Origin: Lachnospiraceae bacterium NSJ-143
Lineage (GTDB): Bacteria > Bacillota > Clostridia > Lachnospirales > Anaerotignaceae
NCBI GenBank assembly: GCA_022867625.1
Contig: JALIFM010000001.1
Coordinates: 558,001-622,000, forward strand
Direction of reading: 5' to 3'
Length of the DNA: 64,000 bases
The translations under genes were made by a program, and so were the position numbers. The notes beneath the pieces were generated by a model. That model was not told the origin of the DNA. It was given only the letters and a program-made list of their open reading frames with translations, and ran no database searches. Below, in pieces: positions 17,744 to 25,409 of the stretch; the first letter of the stretch is position 1; the number at the start of each line of letters is the position of its first letter.

Positions 17744-18253
17744 ATGCTGAGGTTAAGGCCGTACAAAACTAGTGACTGCAAATACCTGAAGGAATGGATT
17801 TCCGGCCGGGATGAGTTTTTTAAATGGTGTGCCGATTTGTTTGAGTACCCATTGAATGAGGAGAATATAAAAAAGGCTCAGGCCCAGTATGACAGTATGC
17901 AAAACGCATGGTTTTTTACGGTGCTGGACAAAGATGGTGAACCTGTAGGTTTTTTTATGATATCAAATGCTGATTACAATAACAACAGTGCCAACATTGG
18001 CTTTGTTGTTATAGATACTGAAAAGCGTGGGCTTGGTTATGGAAAAGAACTTATTGAGCTTGCTAAAAAATATGCCTTTGACATGCTCGGGGTTAAGCGT
18101 CTGACTTTAAAGGTATTTGACGATAACCATGCAGCACACAAATGCTACCTAAGCGCTGGTTTTAGGGATACGGATTATGTTAAAAAGCATTTTGACTATT
18201 GTGACAGACTATGGGGCTGTTATTGTATGGAAGCCGAAAATGAATCTGGCTGA
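17744..18253 (+). CDS. GNAT family N-acetyltransferase
   Basis: 169 residues. The acetyl-CoA pocket motif is visible as EKRGLGYGKELI near residue 100, preceded by a beta-strand ANIGFVVID and followed by RLTLKVFDDNHAAHKCYLSAGF, the usual C-terminal half of a GNAT fold. The acceptor substrate cannot be inferred. The ATG at 17744 follows GGAGGGGAACA. Probably second gene of a two-gene transcript with the ECF S component; a terminator follows. Confidence 0.88.
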   Translation: MLRLRPYKTSDCKYLKEWISGRDEFFKWCADLFEYPLNEENIKKAQAQYDSMQNAWFFTVLDKDGEPVGFFMISNADYNNNSANIGFVVIDTEKRGLGYGKELIELAKKYAFDMLGVKRLTLKVFDDNHAAHKCYLSAGFRDTDYVKKHFDYCDRLWGCYCMEAENESG

Positions 18254-18276
18254 ATAGCCTAAAACAAATTTCAAAT

Positions 18277-18306
18277 TAAAAAAGCCGGATTTAATCCGGC
18301 TTTTTC
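18277..18306. terminator. Bidirectional terminator between the GNAT gene and yabE
   Basis: AAAAAGCCGGAT / ATCCGGCTTTTT stem with a tiny loop, A-tract on one side and T-tract on the other, between convergent genes. Confidence 0.92.
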
Positions 18307-18315
18307 TTATGGTGA

Positions 18316-19353
18316 TTATTCTAAAATATAGACTGTTACGCTTCTTCTTCCCCAGCCATAGGCCTCTGAAAGAGTGTTATAGCACAGGTCGATTCTGTTG
18401 CCGTTTATAGCTCCGCCTGTATCGGCCGCTACTGCGGTGCCGTAACCCGGGATATAAAGCTTGGTTCCGTATGGTATTACACTTGGGTCAATAGCTACAA
18501 CGCCCTTTTTAGCAGGTATTCCGGTGGAGGTTGTTCCTGTACAGCCGGGGTCGTTAGGTGTATAGGCTGTGCTTACCATTTTAATTGCGCTCTTATAATT
18601 AATTCCGTCTATAGAACCGCTTGCATTACTCACAGCGGCTTTAGCGGCAGGCTGTTCAACGGCCTTTTTCTTGGTGCCTACCTGTATTATCTTATCTACA
18701 GGTTCTTTAATTACCTGCCTGCCGGTTTCCTCAACCCTGTCAATTTTTCCGTTTACGTATATCTGTTTTTTTGTTATCTCAAGTATGCCGTTTTTGCCTT
18801 CCTGAGATACCTTTTCCTTGCCTTCCTCAATGTCGGCGTTATCAACATATTTTGTCTCGTAAGGTATTTCCTCAGTTGAGGTTACTATCTCGTCGGTAGG
18901 CTTAGTGATTTTGATTGTCATGTTTTTATAAAGACGGTTGGATTCTTTTACTCCCTGAAGCTCATAACCGTCACCGAGCAGTGAGTGGTATTCTGAAAGT
19001 ATTTCACCAACGGTATTTTTAGTGGTTGTTATTTTGGTAATTTCACCGTTAACATCAAGCGTAATGTTAAGCGGCCTTTTGATTGAGATTTCATCGCCGT
19101 CTTTAAGCCTTTCGTCAAGAGCCTTTGAAACTGTGTCGTCTTTGCCTATCTGTATTTTCTGTTCCTTTAAAAAGTCGCCTACAGTTTCGGTAAGGGTGTA
19201 AACCTGTACATCTTTCTCTCCGTTATCTGAAATTGTGATTAATTTTTTTGTCATGTTGTTTTCAGAATTTTCACCATCGTATGCAGCCGCCGTGCCTGTA
19301 AGAACAGCTATGGCGAATGCCACCATAATTAATATTCTAATATGCTTTGTCAT
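18316..19353 (-). CDS. yabE: G5/3D domain cell-wall protein, YabE family
   Basis: 345 residues, secreted: signal peptide in residues 1-24 (IRILIMVAFAIAVLTGTAAA). Two DUF348 repeats follow (about 40-150, QVYTLTETVGDFLKEQ and TTTKNTVGEILSEYHSLL), then a G5 domain (about 155-230) and a C-terminal 3D domain with its three Asp residues (VAIDPSVIPYGTKLYIPG, AADTGGAI, NRIDLCY). The 3D domain is related to lytic transglycosylases; YabE/Rpf-like proteins remodel peptidoglycan. The ATG at 19353 follows AGGAGG closely. The order metG-tatD-yabE is conserved with Bacillus, supporting the name. Confidence 0.9.
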   Translation of the reverse strand: MTKHIRILIMVAFAIAVLTGTAAAYDGENSENNMTKKLITISDNGEKDVQVYTLTETVGDFLKEQKIQIGKDDTVSKALDERLKDGDEISIKRPLNITLDVNGEITKITTTKNTVGEILSEYHSLLGDGYELQGVKESNRLYKNMTIKITKPTDEIVTSTEEIPYETKYVDNADIEEGKEKVSQEGKNGILEITKKQIYVNGKIDRVEETGRQVIKEPVDKIIQVGTKKKAVEQPAAKAAVSNASGSIDGINYKSAIKMVSTAYTPNDPGCTGTTSTGIPAKKGVVAIDPSVIPYGTKLYIPGYGTAVAADTGGAINGNRIDLCYNTLSEAYGWGRRSVTVYILE

Positions 19354-19702
19354 TTTTCCTCCTTGGAACAGCCTTTTATTTTGTGTGGGATATTTTGCAA
19401 GGCAGTCCTCTTAGTTTTTATTGACTTTTAAGATTCTCAAAAATTTAAATAATTGAGTAATCTTTGCAATTAGTATATTAACACAAATGTAACAATTATG
19501 CAACATTTTTGTGGGTGAAAGGGGCTTTTTAACCCCCAAAAACGACTTATATCCACATTATTTGTGGGCTTTGGCACCAATACGACAAGATTTTCGCAGT
19601 AATTATGTTAAATAAAAATTAATTTTATAATAATTTGTTTTAAAATTATTGACATAATATTTTGCGTTACGAAAAGTAAAAGTGTTATTTTTTCATGAAA
19701 GG
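19354..19702. other. Intergenic region upstream of yabE
   Basis: About 350 very A/T-rich bases after tatD. On the minus strand I see a CCACA/TGTGG hairpin (around 19550-19567) and a GGGGG...CCCC arm pair (around 19519-19540), so a structured yabE leader is possible. Cell-wall genes of this family often carry a c-di-AMP riboswitch, but I could not match its conserved core here. No ORF seen. Confidence 0.4.
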
Positions 19703-20464
19703 TCATTCTATTCCAAATAGATTTCTGGCGTTTTGTGAGGTGGTTTCATATATTATATCCAAAGGCACACCCTTTATTTGAGAAAGCTTTTCCGCAACAA
19801 AGCTAATCATTGACGAATCGTTTCTCTTTCCCCTGTTAGGTACCGGAGCAAGGTACGGGCAGTCGGTTTCAAGCAGTATCCTCTCAAGAGGAACCGACTC
19901 TGCGGTTTCAACAGTTCTTCTGGCATTGGAGTAAGTCAGGACTCCTCCTATACCTATATAATAGCCGAGCTTTACATAATCAAGCGCCATTTCAGGGCTG
20001 CCGGAATAACAGTGTATAACGCCTTTTTTAACTTCGCTTTTTTTGATTATGTCAAAGCATTCCTGTGCGGCATCTCTGGAATGTATGATAACAGGCATGT
20101 CAAGCTCCTTTGCCAGTTCCAGCTGTTTTGTAAACCAGAGGCGCTGTTTTGTTTTATCGGTATTGTCGTAATGGTAGTCAAGGCCGATTTCTCCTATAGC
20201 AACCACTTTTTTGTTTTTTGCAAGCTCTTTTATATCGGCCAGAGTATTGTCGGTCATTTTGCCTGTATTATTAGGGTGAATGCCGACAGCAGAATATATA
20301 AAGTCGTATTTTTGCCCAAGCTCTATGCCGGCCTTTGAGGCCCTCATGCTTTCTCCGGAATTTAATATAAAGTCCACGCCGTTTTTGTGCATAGAGGTCA
20401 AAAGCTCATCTCTGTCTTTATCAAACTGCCTGTCGTCATAATGTGCGTGTGAGTCAAAAATCAT
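19703..20464 (-). CDS. tatD: TatD family metal-dependent hydrolase (DNase)
   Basis: 253 residues. Metal-binding motifs in order: FDSHAHYDD (HxH), GEIGLDYHYD (Glu), VIIHSRDA (His), GVIHCYSG (His), LETDCPYLAP (Asp). TatD proteins are 3'-5' DNases or related hydrolases in the cytoplasm. The ATG at 20464 follows AGGAGG. An intrinsic terminator lies between metG and this gene, only 18 bases before its start codon, so tatD expression depends on readthrough or on a promoter inside metG. Confidence 0.94.
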   Translation of the reverse strand: MIFDSHAHYDDRQFDKDRDELLTSMHKNGVDFILNSGESMRASKAGIELGQKYDFIYSAVGIHPNNTGKMTDNTLADIKELAKNKKVVAIGEIGLDYHYDNTDKTKQRLWFTKQLELAKELDMPVIIHSRDAAQECFDIIKKSEVKKGVIHCYSGSPEMALDYVKLGYYIGIGGVLTYSNARRTVETAESVPLERILLETDCPYLAPVPNRGKRNDSSMISFVAEKLSQIKGVPLDIIYETTSQNARNLFGIE

Positions 20465-20481
20465 GGTAATCCTCCTGTATT

Positions 20482-20516
20482 AAAAAAGGCGGGCGCCTAA
20501 AGGAGTCCCGCCTTTA
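20482..20516 (-). terminator. Intrinsic terminator between metG and tatD
   Basis: AAAGGCGGG / CCCGCCTTT arms with a 13-base loop, then six Ts on the minus strand. Confidence 0.85.
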
Positions 20517-20526
20517 AATATAAATT

Positions 20527-22500
20527 TTATCTTACATCAGAACCGCTTTCAAAGCCCTTGTCATCTGTTATTAAGGAAAGTTTGCCGTCTTTGTCTGCTG
20601 CGCAGAGAATCATGCCGCAGGACATTTCTCCCATCATCTTTCTGGGTGCAAGGTTTTCTACAACAACAACCCTTTTGCCGACCATTTCTTCAGGGGTGTA
20701 GTTTTTTGCTATGCCGGAAAGTATTGTGCGGATTTCATCGCCAATCTTTACTGTGTTTTTAAGGAGCTTTTTTGAACCCTTAACAGACTCGCTTGCTATA
20801 ACCTCGCCGGTTACAAGGTGAACCTTGGCAAAATCATCTATTGAGATTTCGCTGAAGGTTTCATCGCTGCTGTTTTCATTTGAGGCTTCGTTTTTGGCCT
20901 TGTTTGCAAGATTCTGCGCCTGCGCAGCCTTTATGGCAGCATCAAGCTCAACAAGCTCTTTTTTCATATCTATCCTCGGGAAAAGGGCAGGACCTTTTTC
21001 TACTTTTAAATCCTTTGGAAGAAGTCCCCAAACCCTTATGTTTTCCCACTCAGTAAGGTCTGTGCCGGCAATATTGAGCTGCCCATGTATTATCTTAGGC
21101 GACTTTGGCATAAAAGGCTGAAGCATAATTGACACTATCCTTATGCTTTCCGCCACGTTATAAAGGGCACCGGCAAGCTTAGGCTTGTCCTCGTCAGTCC
21201 TTGCAAGAATCCATGGCTGAGTTTCATCAATATATTTGTTTGTGCGGCGTATCAGTACCCAAAGTGCAGAAAGGGCATCGCTGAAAAGCATGTTGTCCAT
21301 GCACTCCTCAAATTTTACTATAGTATCTGCTGCAACTGATTTGAGGTCGGAATCAAATTCTGTTTCTGCGTGCTCTGTAGGAAGCTGACCGCCAAAATAC
21401 CTGTCAATCATTCCTACTGTACGTGATACAAGGTTTCCAAGGTCGTTTGCCAAATCGGAGTTAATTCTCTGTATAAGTGCCTCGTTTGTAAAGTTGCCGT
21501 CCTGGCCGAAGGCGATTTCCCTCATAAGGAAATATCTTACGGCATCAAGGCCATAACGGTCAATCAATACCTTAGGATCGACAACATTGCCTTTTGATTT
21601 TGACATTTTTCCGCCGTCTATTACAAGCCAGCCGTGACCGAAAATCTGTTTAGGCAGTGGAAGGTCCAGCGCCATGAGCATAGCAGGCCATATTATTGAG
21701 TGGAAACGTACTATCTCCTTGCCAACTATGTGAATGTCCGCAGGCCAGTATTTTTTAAACAGCTCGTCATTGTCGGAACCGTAGCCAAGTGCTGTGATAT
21801 AGTTTGAGAGGGCGTCAACCCATACATATATTACATGCTTAGGGTCAAAATCAACAGGTATTCCCCAGCTGAATGAGGTTCTGCTTACACACAGGTCGTC
21901 AAGGCCGGGCCTCAGAAAGTTTGAAAGCATTTCTGTCTGTCTTGACTGCGGCTGTATAAATTCCGGGTGCTCTTCAATATGCTTTATAAGCCTGTCCTGA
22001 TATTTTGAAAGCTTGAAGAAATAGCTTTCTTCCTTTACCTTTTCAACATCGCGTCCGCAGTCAGGGCATTTTCCGTCTACAAGCTGATGCTCTGTAAAAA
22101 ACGATTCGCAAGGAGTACAGTACCAACCCTCATATTCAGATTTATAAATATCGCCTTTGTCATAAAGAGTTTTGAATATTTTCTTGACAGCGGCTACATG
22201 GTCGTCATCAGTTGTCCTTATAAATTTATCATAGGAAATATCAAGAGAAGCCCAGAGGTCTTTTATTCCGTCAACTACCTTGTCAACATATTCCTTTGGT
22301 GTAATGCCAAGACCTGTGGCAATACGCTCAATTTTCTGTCCGTGCTCATCACTGCCTGTCATAAACCTGACATCATACCCGCGCAGTCTCTTGTATTTGG
22401 CCAGTGTGTCCGCCGCAACAGTGCAGTATGAGTGGCCTATATGAAGCTTATCACTTGGATAATAAATAGGCGTTGTAACATAAAATGTCTTTTTCTCCAA
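20527..22500 (-). CDS. metG: Methionyl-tRNA synthetase
   Basis: 657 residues. Class I synthetase: KLHIGHSYCT is the HIGH motif, KMSKSKGNVV near residue 300 the KMSKS loop. Two zinc-type pairs (CTPC and CPDC, about residues 126-146) lie in the connective insertion. The C-terminal 110 residues form an EMAP/Trbp tRNA-binding domain (LVTGEVIASESV, VVVENLAPRKMMG), which supports dimerisation. The start is a TTG at 22500, with GGAGGG upstream, giving MEKKTFYVTTPIYYP; no ATG exists nearer. No T-box leader is visible upstream. First gene of the conserved metG-tatD-yabE group. Confidence 0.97.
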   Translation of the reverse strand: MEKKTFYVTTPIYYPSDKLHIGHSYCTVAADTLAKYKRLRGYDVRFMTGSDEHGQKIERIATGLGITPKEYVDKVVDGIKDLWASLDISYDKFIRTTDDDHVAAVKKIFKTLYDKGDIYKSEYEGWYCTPCESFFTEHQLVDGKCPDCGRDVEKVKEESYFFKLSKYQDRLIKHIEEHPEFIQPQSRQTEMLSNFLRPGLDDLCVSRTSFSWGIPVDFDPKHVIYVWVDALSNYITALGYGSDNDELFKKYWPADIHIVGKEIVRFHSIIWPAMLMALDLPLPKQIFGHGWLVIDGGKMSKSKGNVVDPKVLIDRYGLDAVRYFLMREIAFGQDGNFTNEALIQRINSDLANDLGNLVSRTVGMIDRYFGGQLPTEHAETEFDSDLKSVAADTIVKFEECMDNMLFSDALSALWVLIRRTNKYIDETQPWILARTDEDKPKLAGALYNVAESIRIVSIMLQPFMPKSPKIIHGQLNIAGTDLTEWENIRVWGLLPKDLKVEKGPALFPRIDMKKELVELDAAIKAAQAQNLANKAKNEASNENSSDETFSEISIDDFAKVHLVTGEVIASESVKGSKKLLKNTVKIGDEIRTILSGIAKNYTPEEMVGKRVVVVENLAPRKMMGEMSCGMILCAADKDGKLSLITDDKGFESGSDVR

Positions 22501-22731
22501 AACTATCCCTCCAAATTTCGTAACTTTTTATTGCTACTATTATAACTGTCTTTATAGGAAAATAAAAGAAGTTTTTTACAGAATTATGTTTGCCGAAAAA
22601 CGCGGCTAATACTCTGAATGTTTTATTGTGGCTGCAAAAAATATATAGATATTTTTACACAAGCTGAAAAAGAGCGTTCTTTTGGCAGATGTTTTTGAAT
22701 ATTATTTAAAGTAATGAAAGGCGGGATATAT

Positions 22732-23010
22732 ATGGCTGAAGACAAAAGGAACTATTCAAACCATAAAATAATTATTGATGAGCGTGAGAATGTTACAATC
22801 AATGGTGTTAATGAGGTGTTGTCATTTGATGAGGAAAGCATAGTGTGCGTCAGCAATCTTGGTGTAATAGTTGTCAGGGGCGAAAACCTGCATATAAGCA
22901 GGCTCGACCTGGACGCTGAGGTTTTGTGTGCTGAGGGAAGGGTGGACTCTGTTACATATGAAGAAGAATTTGCGGTAAAGGGCGGATTTTTTAATAGAAT
23001 CTTCCGGTAA
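22732..23010 (+). CDS. yabP: Sporulation protein YabP
   Basis: 92 residues. The segment HKIIIDERENVTINGVNEV and the following beta-rich pattern ending FFNRIF are typical of YabP, needed for spore coat/cortex formation in Bacillus. The ATG at 22732 has GGCGGG 6 bases upstream; an ATG at 22714 is in frame but has no binding site. Starts the conserved yabP-yabQ-divIC cluster and is divergent from metG. No mother-cell sigma factor promoter could be assigned with confidence. Confidence 0.92.
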   Translation: MAEDKRNYSNHKIIIDERENVTINGVNEVLSFDEESIVCVSNLGVIVVRGENLHISRLDLDAEVLCAEGRVDSVTYEEEFAVKGGFFNRIFR

Positions 23011-23021
23011 GGTGATGTTTT

Positions 23022-23591
23022 ATGATTCTTTCAATGGGATTTCAGGCAAAAGTTTTTTTAATTTCTTTTCTATGCGGAGCTGCATTTTCGGCTTACTATG
23101 ATGTTTTCAGATTGTTCAGGATATACAAAAGGCACAGCTCTGTGCTTATAGATTTAGAGGATGCGGTTTATTGGATACTGTGCGCGTTTTTGTTTTTTAC
23201 TATTATTCTTAAGATAAATAACGGAGAAATGCGTTTTTATATTCCTGTCGCGTTTTTTTCGGGTATTATTTTGTATTTTCTCACTTTGGGTAAGCTTGTG
23301 ATGAGGGCTGCTCAAAAGATTATAAATATTTTTATATACATAGTTAAACTGTTTATTGAGATAATACTTACTCCATTTAAGCTTGTTTGGGCAGTTTTGA
23401 AAAAGCCGGCTATGTTTTTTTGCAATTTAATGTCGAAAGTATTGATTTCAAAACTAAAATGTGCAAAAATGTTAATTAAGCCGGGCGATAAACTGAAGAA
23501 AATAAAATCCGCAAAACAGAAAGGTAAAGAAACCCAATGTCGAGAAAAAAAACAAGGAAAAAAGAAAAATCATTTTCTAACATATTGGTAA
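23022..23591 (+). CDS. yabQ: Spore cortex biosynthesis membrane protein YabQ
   Basis: 189 residues, with helices at about 8-28, 42-65, 72-92 and 100-125, then a basic cytoplasmic tail. The N-terminal pattern GAAFSAYYDVFRLFRIYKR and DLEDAVYWILCAF are the YabQ signature. It is an integral membrane protein of cortex formation. The ATG at 23022 follows AAGGTGATG, 11 bases after yabP. The last 55 bases overlap divIC in another frame, and the Lys-rich tail is encoded by that overlap, so the two genes must evolve together there. Confidence 0.92.
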   Translation: MILSMGFQAKVFLISFLCGAAFSAYYDVFRLFRIYKRHSSVLIDLEDAVYWILCAFLFFTIILKINNGEMRFYIPVAFFSGIILYFLTLGKLVMRAAQKIINIFIYIVKLFIEIILTPFKLVWAVLKKPAMFFCNLMSKVLISKLKCAKMLIKPGDKLKKIKSAKQKGKETQCREKKQGKKKNHFLTYW

Positions 23592-23839
23592 TGTGTTTTA
23601 TGATTGTTTTTTTGTGCGCTGTGGGGTTTAACCTTTATTCACAGGCAAAGACGATATATGAGCTCAAGCAGGAGGCTGTTGCCATTAACAGCCAAATAGA
23701 CGACGAGAAAAAAAAGAATCTGGAGCTTTCGGTCAATCAGGATTACTATACATCTGACGCGTATATAGAAAAGGTAGCAAGGGAGCAGCTTGGTCTGATT
23801 AAGCCAGATGAAATAGAGTTTGTCAACAAAGCAAAATAG
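23537..23839 (+). CDS. divIC: Septum formation initiator protein DivIC/FtsB family
   Basis: 100 residues: a short basic cytoplasmic N-terminus, one transmembrane helix (about 14-34, ILVMCFMIVFLCAVGF), an extracytoplasmic coiled coil (about 36-70) and the conserved end VAREQLGLIKPDE. This is the DivIC/FtsB layout, part of the divisome FtsL-DivIC-DivIB complex. The ATG at 23537 has a weak AAAGG site and lies inside yabQ, indicating translational coupling. Gene order matches Bacillus (yabP-yabQ-divIC). Confidence 0.93.
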   Translation: MSRKKTRKKEKSFSNILVMCFMIVFLCAVGFNLYSQAKTIYELKQEAVAINSQIDDEKKKNLELSVNQDYYTSDAYIEKVAREQLGLIKPDEIEFVNKAK

Positions 23840-23874
23840 TGACGCAAAAAAATGAAAAAATTTGAAATAAATGC

Positions 23875-23903
23875 TTGACATTTAATACGAGCATGATTAT
23901 AAT
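23875..23903 (+). promoter_or_regulatory. Consensus sigma-A promoter of tRNA-Met
   Basis: TTGACA, 17-base spacer, TATAAT; the -10 box ends 15 bases before the mature tRNA 5' end. Confidence 0.9.
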
Positions 23904-23918
23904 AATTATTGTTGTTGC

Positions 23919-23992
23919 GGCGGAGTAGCTCAGTTGGCTAGAGCACGCGGTTCATACCCGCGGTGTCGAGGGTTCGAATCCCCCCTCCGCTA
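23919..23992 (+). tRNA. tRNA-Met(CAT), elongator type
   Basis: A full cloverleaf: acceptor GGCGGAG/CTCCGCT with one G-U pair, D arm TAGCTCAGTTGGCTAGA, anticodon loop with CAT, T loop GGTTCGAATCC, discriminator A. The sequence resembles the elongator tRNA-Met of Bacillus, not the initiator. CCA is not encoded. Confidence 0.95.
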
Positions 23993-23995
23993 TTA

Positions 23996-24030
23996 AAATA
24001 AGACCGACTTTTTCGGTCTTATTTTTTGTT
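23996..24030 (+). terminator. Terminator after tRNA-Met
   Basis: AAATAAGACCGA / TCGGTCTTATTT stem followed by Ts, directly after the tRNA. Confidence 0.93.
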
Positions 24031-24258
24031 TAAACAGTTTTTAAGGCCCTTATAAACAGTATGTCTTTGCTTTTAAAGGTTAAAAGCTAAGAATTTTTGC
24101 TGTAATTGGACTTAAAAGCAAAAAACAGAATAAATTACAATATTGTGTCATGTACAAACAGCATGTACTGTGATATACGATTTCGAAATGGAGCGTTTGC
24201 TGTCTTTATACCTTTGAATGCGCAAAATAAAAAAATTTCAAAAATATAAAAAATATTG
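24031..24258. other. Intergenic region between two tRNA transcription units
   Basis: About 230 A/T-rich bases with no ORF carrying a ribosome binding site. A short direct repeat CATGTAC occurs twice, 13 bases apart, near 24149-24170. Nothing else recognised. Confidence 0.4.
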
Positions 24259-24287
24259 TTGACATCAGTAAAATCCTGTGGTATATT
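24259..24287 (+). promoter_or_regulatory. Sigma-A promoter of the tRNA-Glu/tRNA-Val unit
   Basis: TTGACA, 17-base spacer, TATATT; 54 bases before tRNA-Glu. Confidence 0.85.
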
Positions 24288-24340
24288 AAATGTCGTTGAC
24301 GCGGTTGGTTACAAACTTCCACTGCAAAAGTATTAAATTT

Positions 24341-24412
24341 GGCCCGTTGGTCAAGCGGTTAAGACGCGGCCCTCTCACGGCTGAAACAAGAGTTCGATTC
24401 TCTTACGGGTCA
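24341..24412 (+). tRNA. tRNA-Glu(CTC)
   Basis: Acceptor GGCCCGT/ACGGGTC, anticodon stem CGGCC/GGCTG with loop CTCTCAC giving anticodon CTC, T loop AGTTCGATTCT, discriminator A. The body matches bacterial tRNA-Glu, with the rarer CTC anticodon instead of TTC. CCA not encoded. Confidence 0.93.
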
Positions 24413-24430
24413 TTTTAATTTAATATTTTC

Positions 24431-24503
24431 GGGAGTTTAGCTCAGCTGGGAGAGCGCCTGCCTTACAAGCAGGATGTCACAGGTTCGAGCCCTGTAATTC
24501 CCA
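24431..24503 (+). tRNA. tRNA-Val(TAC)
   Basis: Acceptor GGGAGTT/AATTCCC, D arm TTAGCTCAGCTGGGAGA, anticodon stem CCTGC/GCAGG with loop CTTACAA giving TAC, T loop GGTTCGAGCC, discriminator A. 18 bases after tRNA-Glu, so co-transcribed. Confidence 0.95.
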
Positions 24504-24540
24504 TTAAGGCCTTTAGCTTGCTAGAGGCCTTATTTTTTTA
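24504..24540 (+). terminator. Terminator of the tRNA-Glu/Val unit
   Basis: AAGGCCT-T-TAGC / GCTA-G-AGGCCTT nested stem followed by seven Ts. Confidence 0.92.
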
Positions 24541-24667
24541 TTAAAATCTCTGGTTTATTAATGCTCCATGGAAAAATATAAAGTTTAAAAAAGATGAAGT
24601 TTGAAGTGCGTCAAGTTTATACTTATATCAGCTCAAATTCATTTGTATAAAAATAAGTTGATTGGAA

Positions 24668-24702
24668 AGCGGCAGGAGAAAATCCTGCTGTTTTATTTTT
24701 TT
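24668..24702 (+). terminator. Orphan intrinsic terminator upstream of the sigma factor gene
   Basis: GGCAGGA / TCCTGCT stem, loop GAAAA, then a long T-run. No protein gene precedes it; a possible TTGAAG-17-TATATC promoter near 24600-24628 would give a very short RNA. Confidence 0.75.
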
Positions 24703-24740
24703 ATTTTATATATTATAATCGTAACAATAATTGACTGTCG

Positions 24741-24767
24741 GGAACAATAAGGCGGTTTAATCCGTAT
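24741..24767 (+). promoter_or_regulatory. Candidate ECF-sigma promoter (autoregulatory)
   Basis: GGAAC (24741-24745), 17 bases, CGTAT (24763-24767), close to the GAAC / CGT(A/C) pattern used by SigW-like factors. It lies 60 bases before the ECF sigma gene. The -10 element sits within an inverted repeat (CGGTTTAAT 24753-24761 / ATTAAACCG 24784-24792). Confidence 0.4.
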
Positions 24768-24824
24768 ATTAATCAGAATGGTAATTAAACCGGTTTTTAC
24801 TGTTTATTAAGTGGGAGGGAGAAA

Positions 24825-25409
24825 ATGAATAGCTTGCCCAATTCAGGCCTGATTAAAAAAGCCCGAAAAGGCGACGGACGGGCTTTCAGCATGCTGATAG
24901 AAAACCATGAAAGGTTTGTTTATAACGTCGTTTACAGAATTACAGGCAATCAGGAAGATGCGAGAGATGCGGCTCAGGAGGCTTTTTTAAAGGCTTTCAG
25001 AAATTTTGAAAGTTACGATGAAAGCTCGGCTTTTTCAACATGGCTTTACAGAATAGCCGTAAATACCGCTATTGACTATTTAAGAAAAAGGAAAAAAGAA
25101 AGCTCAATAAGCTTTGAGGATTACATGGCAGAAGAAAAGCCTGAAAGCGTTTCATCAAGTGTTGAGGAGAAAGTTATTTCAAATGAGGGTGTATCAAAGA
25201 TTATAGAGGCTGTAAACAGCCTTGATGAGGAGTTTAAAACAGTAATAGTACTCAGGGATATGGAAGGAATGGACTATAAAGAGATAAGTGAGATAACAGG
25301 CTGCCCTGTGGGGACTGTTAAGTCACGGCTATCCCGCGGGCGGGGAAAACTGCGCAGTATTATTAAGTCCTCTGTCAAACCTGAAAGCGAAGGGAGGTGC
25401 GGAGTATGA
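24825..25409 (+). CDS. RNA polymerase ECF sigma factor (SigW/RpoE type)
   Basis: 194 residues. Region 2 spans about 20-90 (MLIENHERFVYNVVYRITG, DAAQEAFLKAFRN, FSTWLYRIAVNTAIDYLR); region 4 about 130-185 (VIVLRDMEGMDYKEISEITG, PVGTVKSRLSRGRGKLR). No region 3, as in ECF factors. The ATG at 24825 follows GGGAGGG. The next gene overlaps by 4 bases and encodes a zinc-finger membrane protein, the classic sigma/anti-sigma arrangement, so this factor is probably held at the membrane until an envelope signal arrives. A possible self-directed promoter lies upstream. Confidence 0.93.
   Translation: MNSLPNSGLIKKARKGDGRAFSMLIENHERFVYNVVYRITGNQEDARDAAQEAFLKAFRNFESYDESSAFSTWLYRIAVNTAIDYLRKRKKESSISFEDYMAEEKPESVSSSVEEKVISNEGVSKIIEAVNSLDEEFKTVIVLRDMEGMDYKEISEITGCPVGTVKSRLSRGRGKLRSIIKSSVKPESEGRCGV

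Noticed and set aside
22501-22731. T-box riboswitch upstream of metG
   Set aside because: The interval lacks the conserved T-box (TGGNACCGCG) and a specifier stem.
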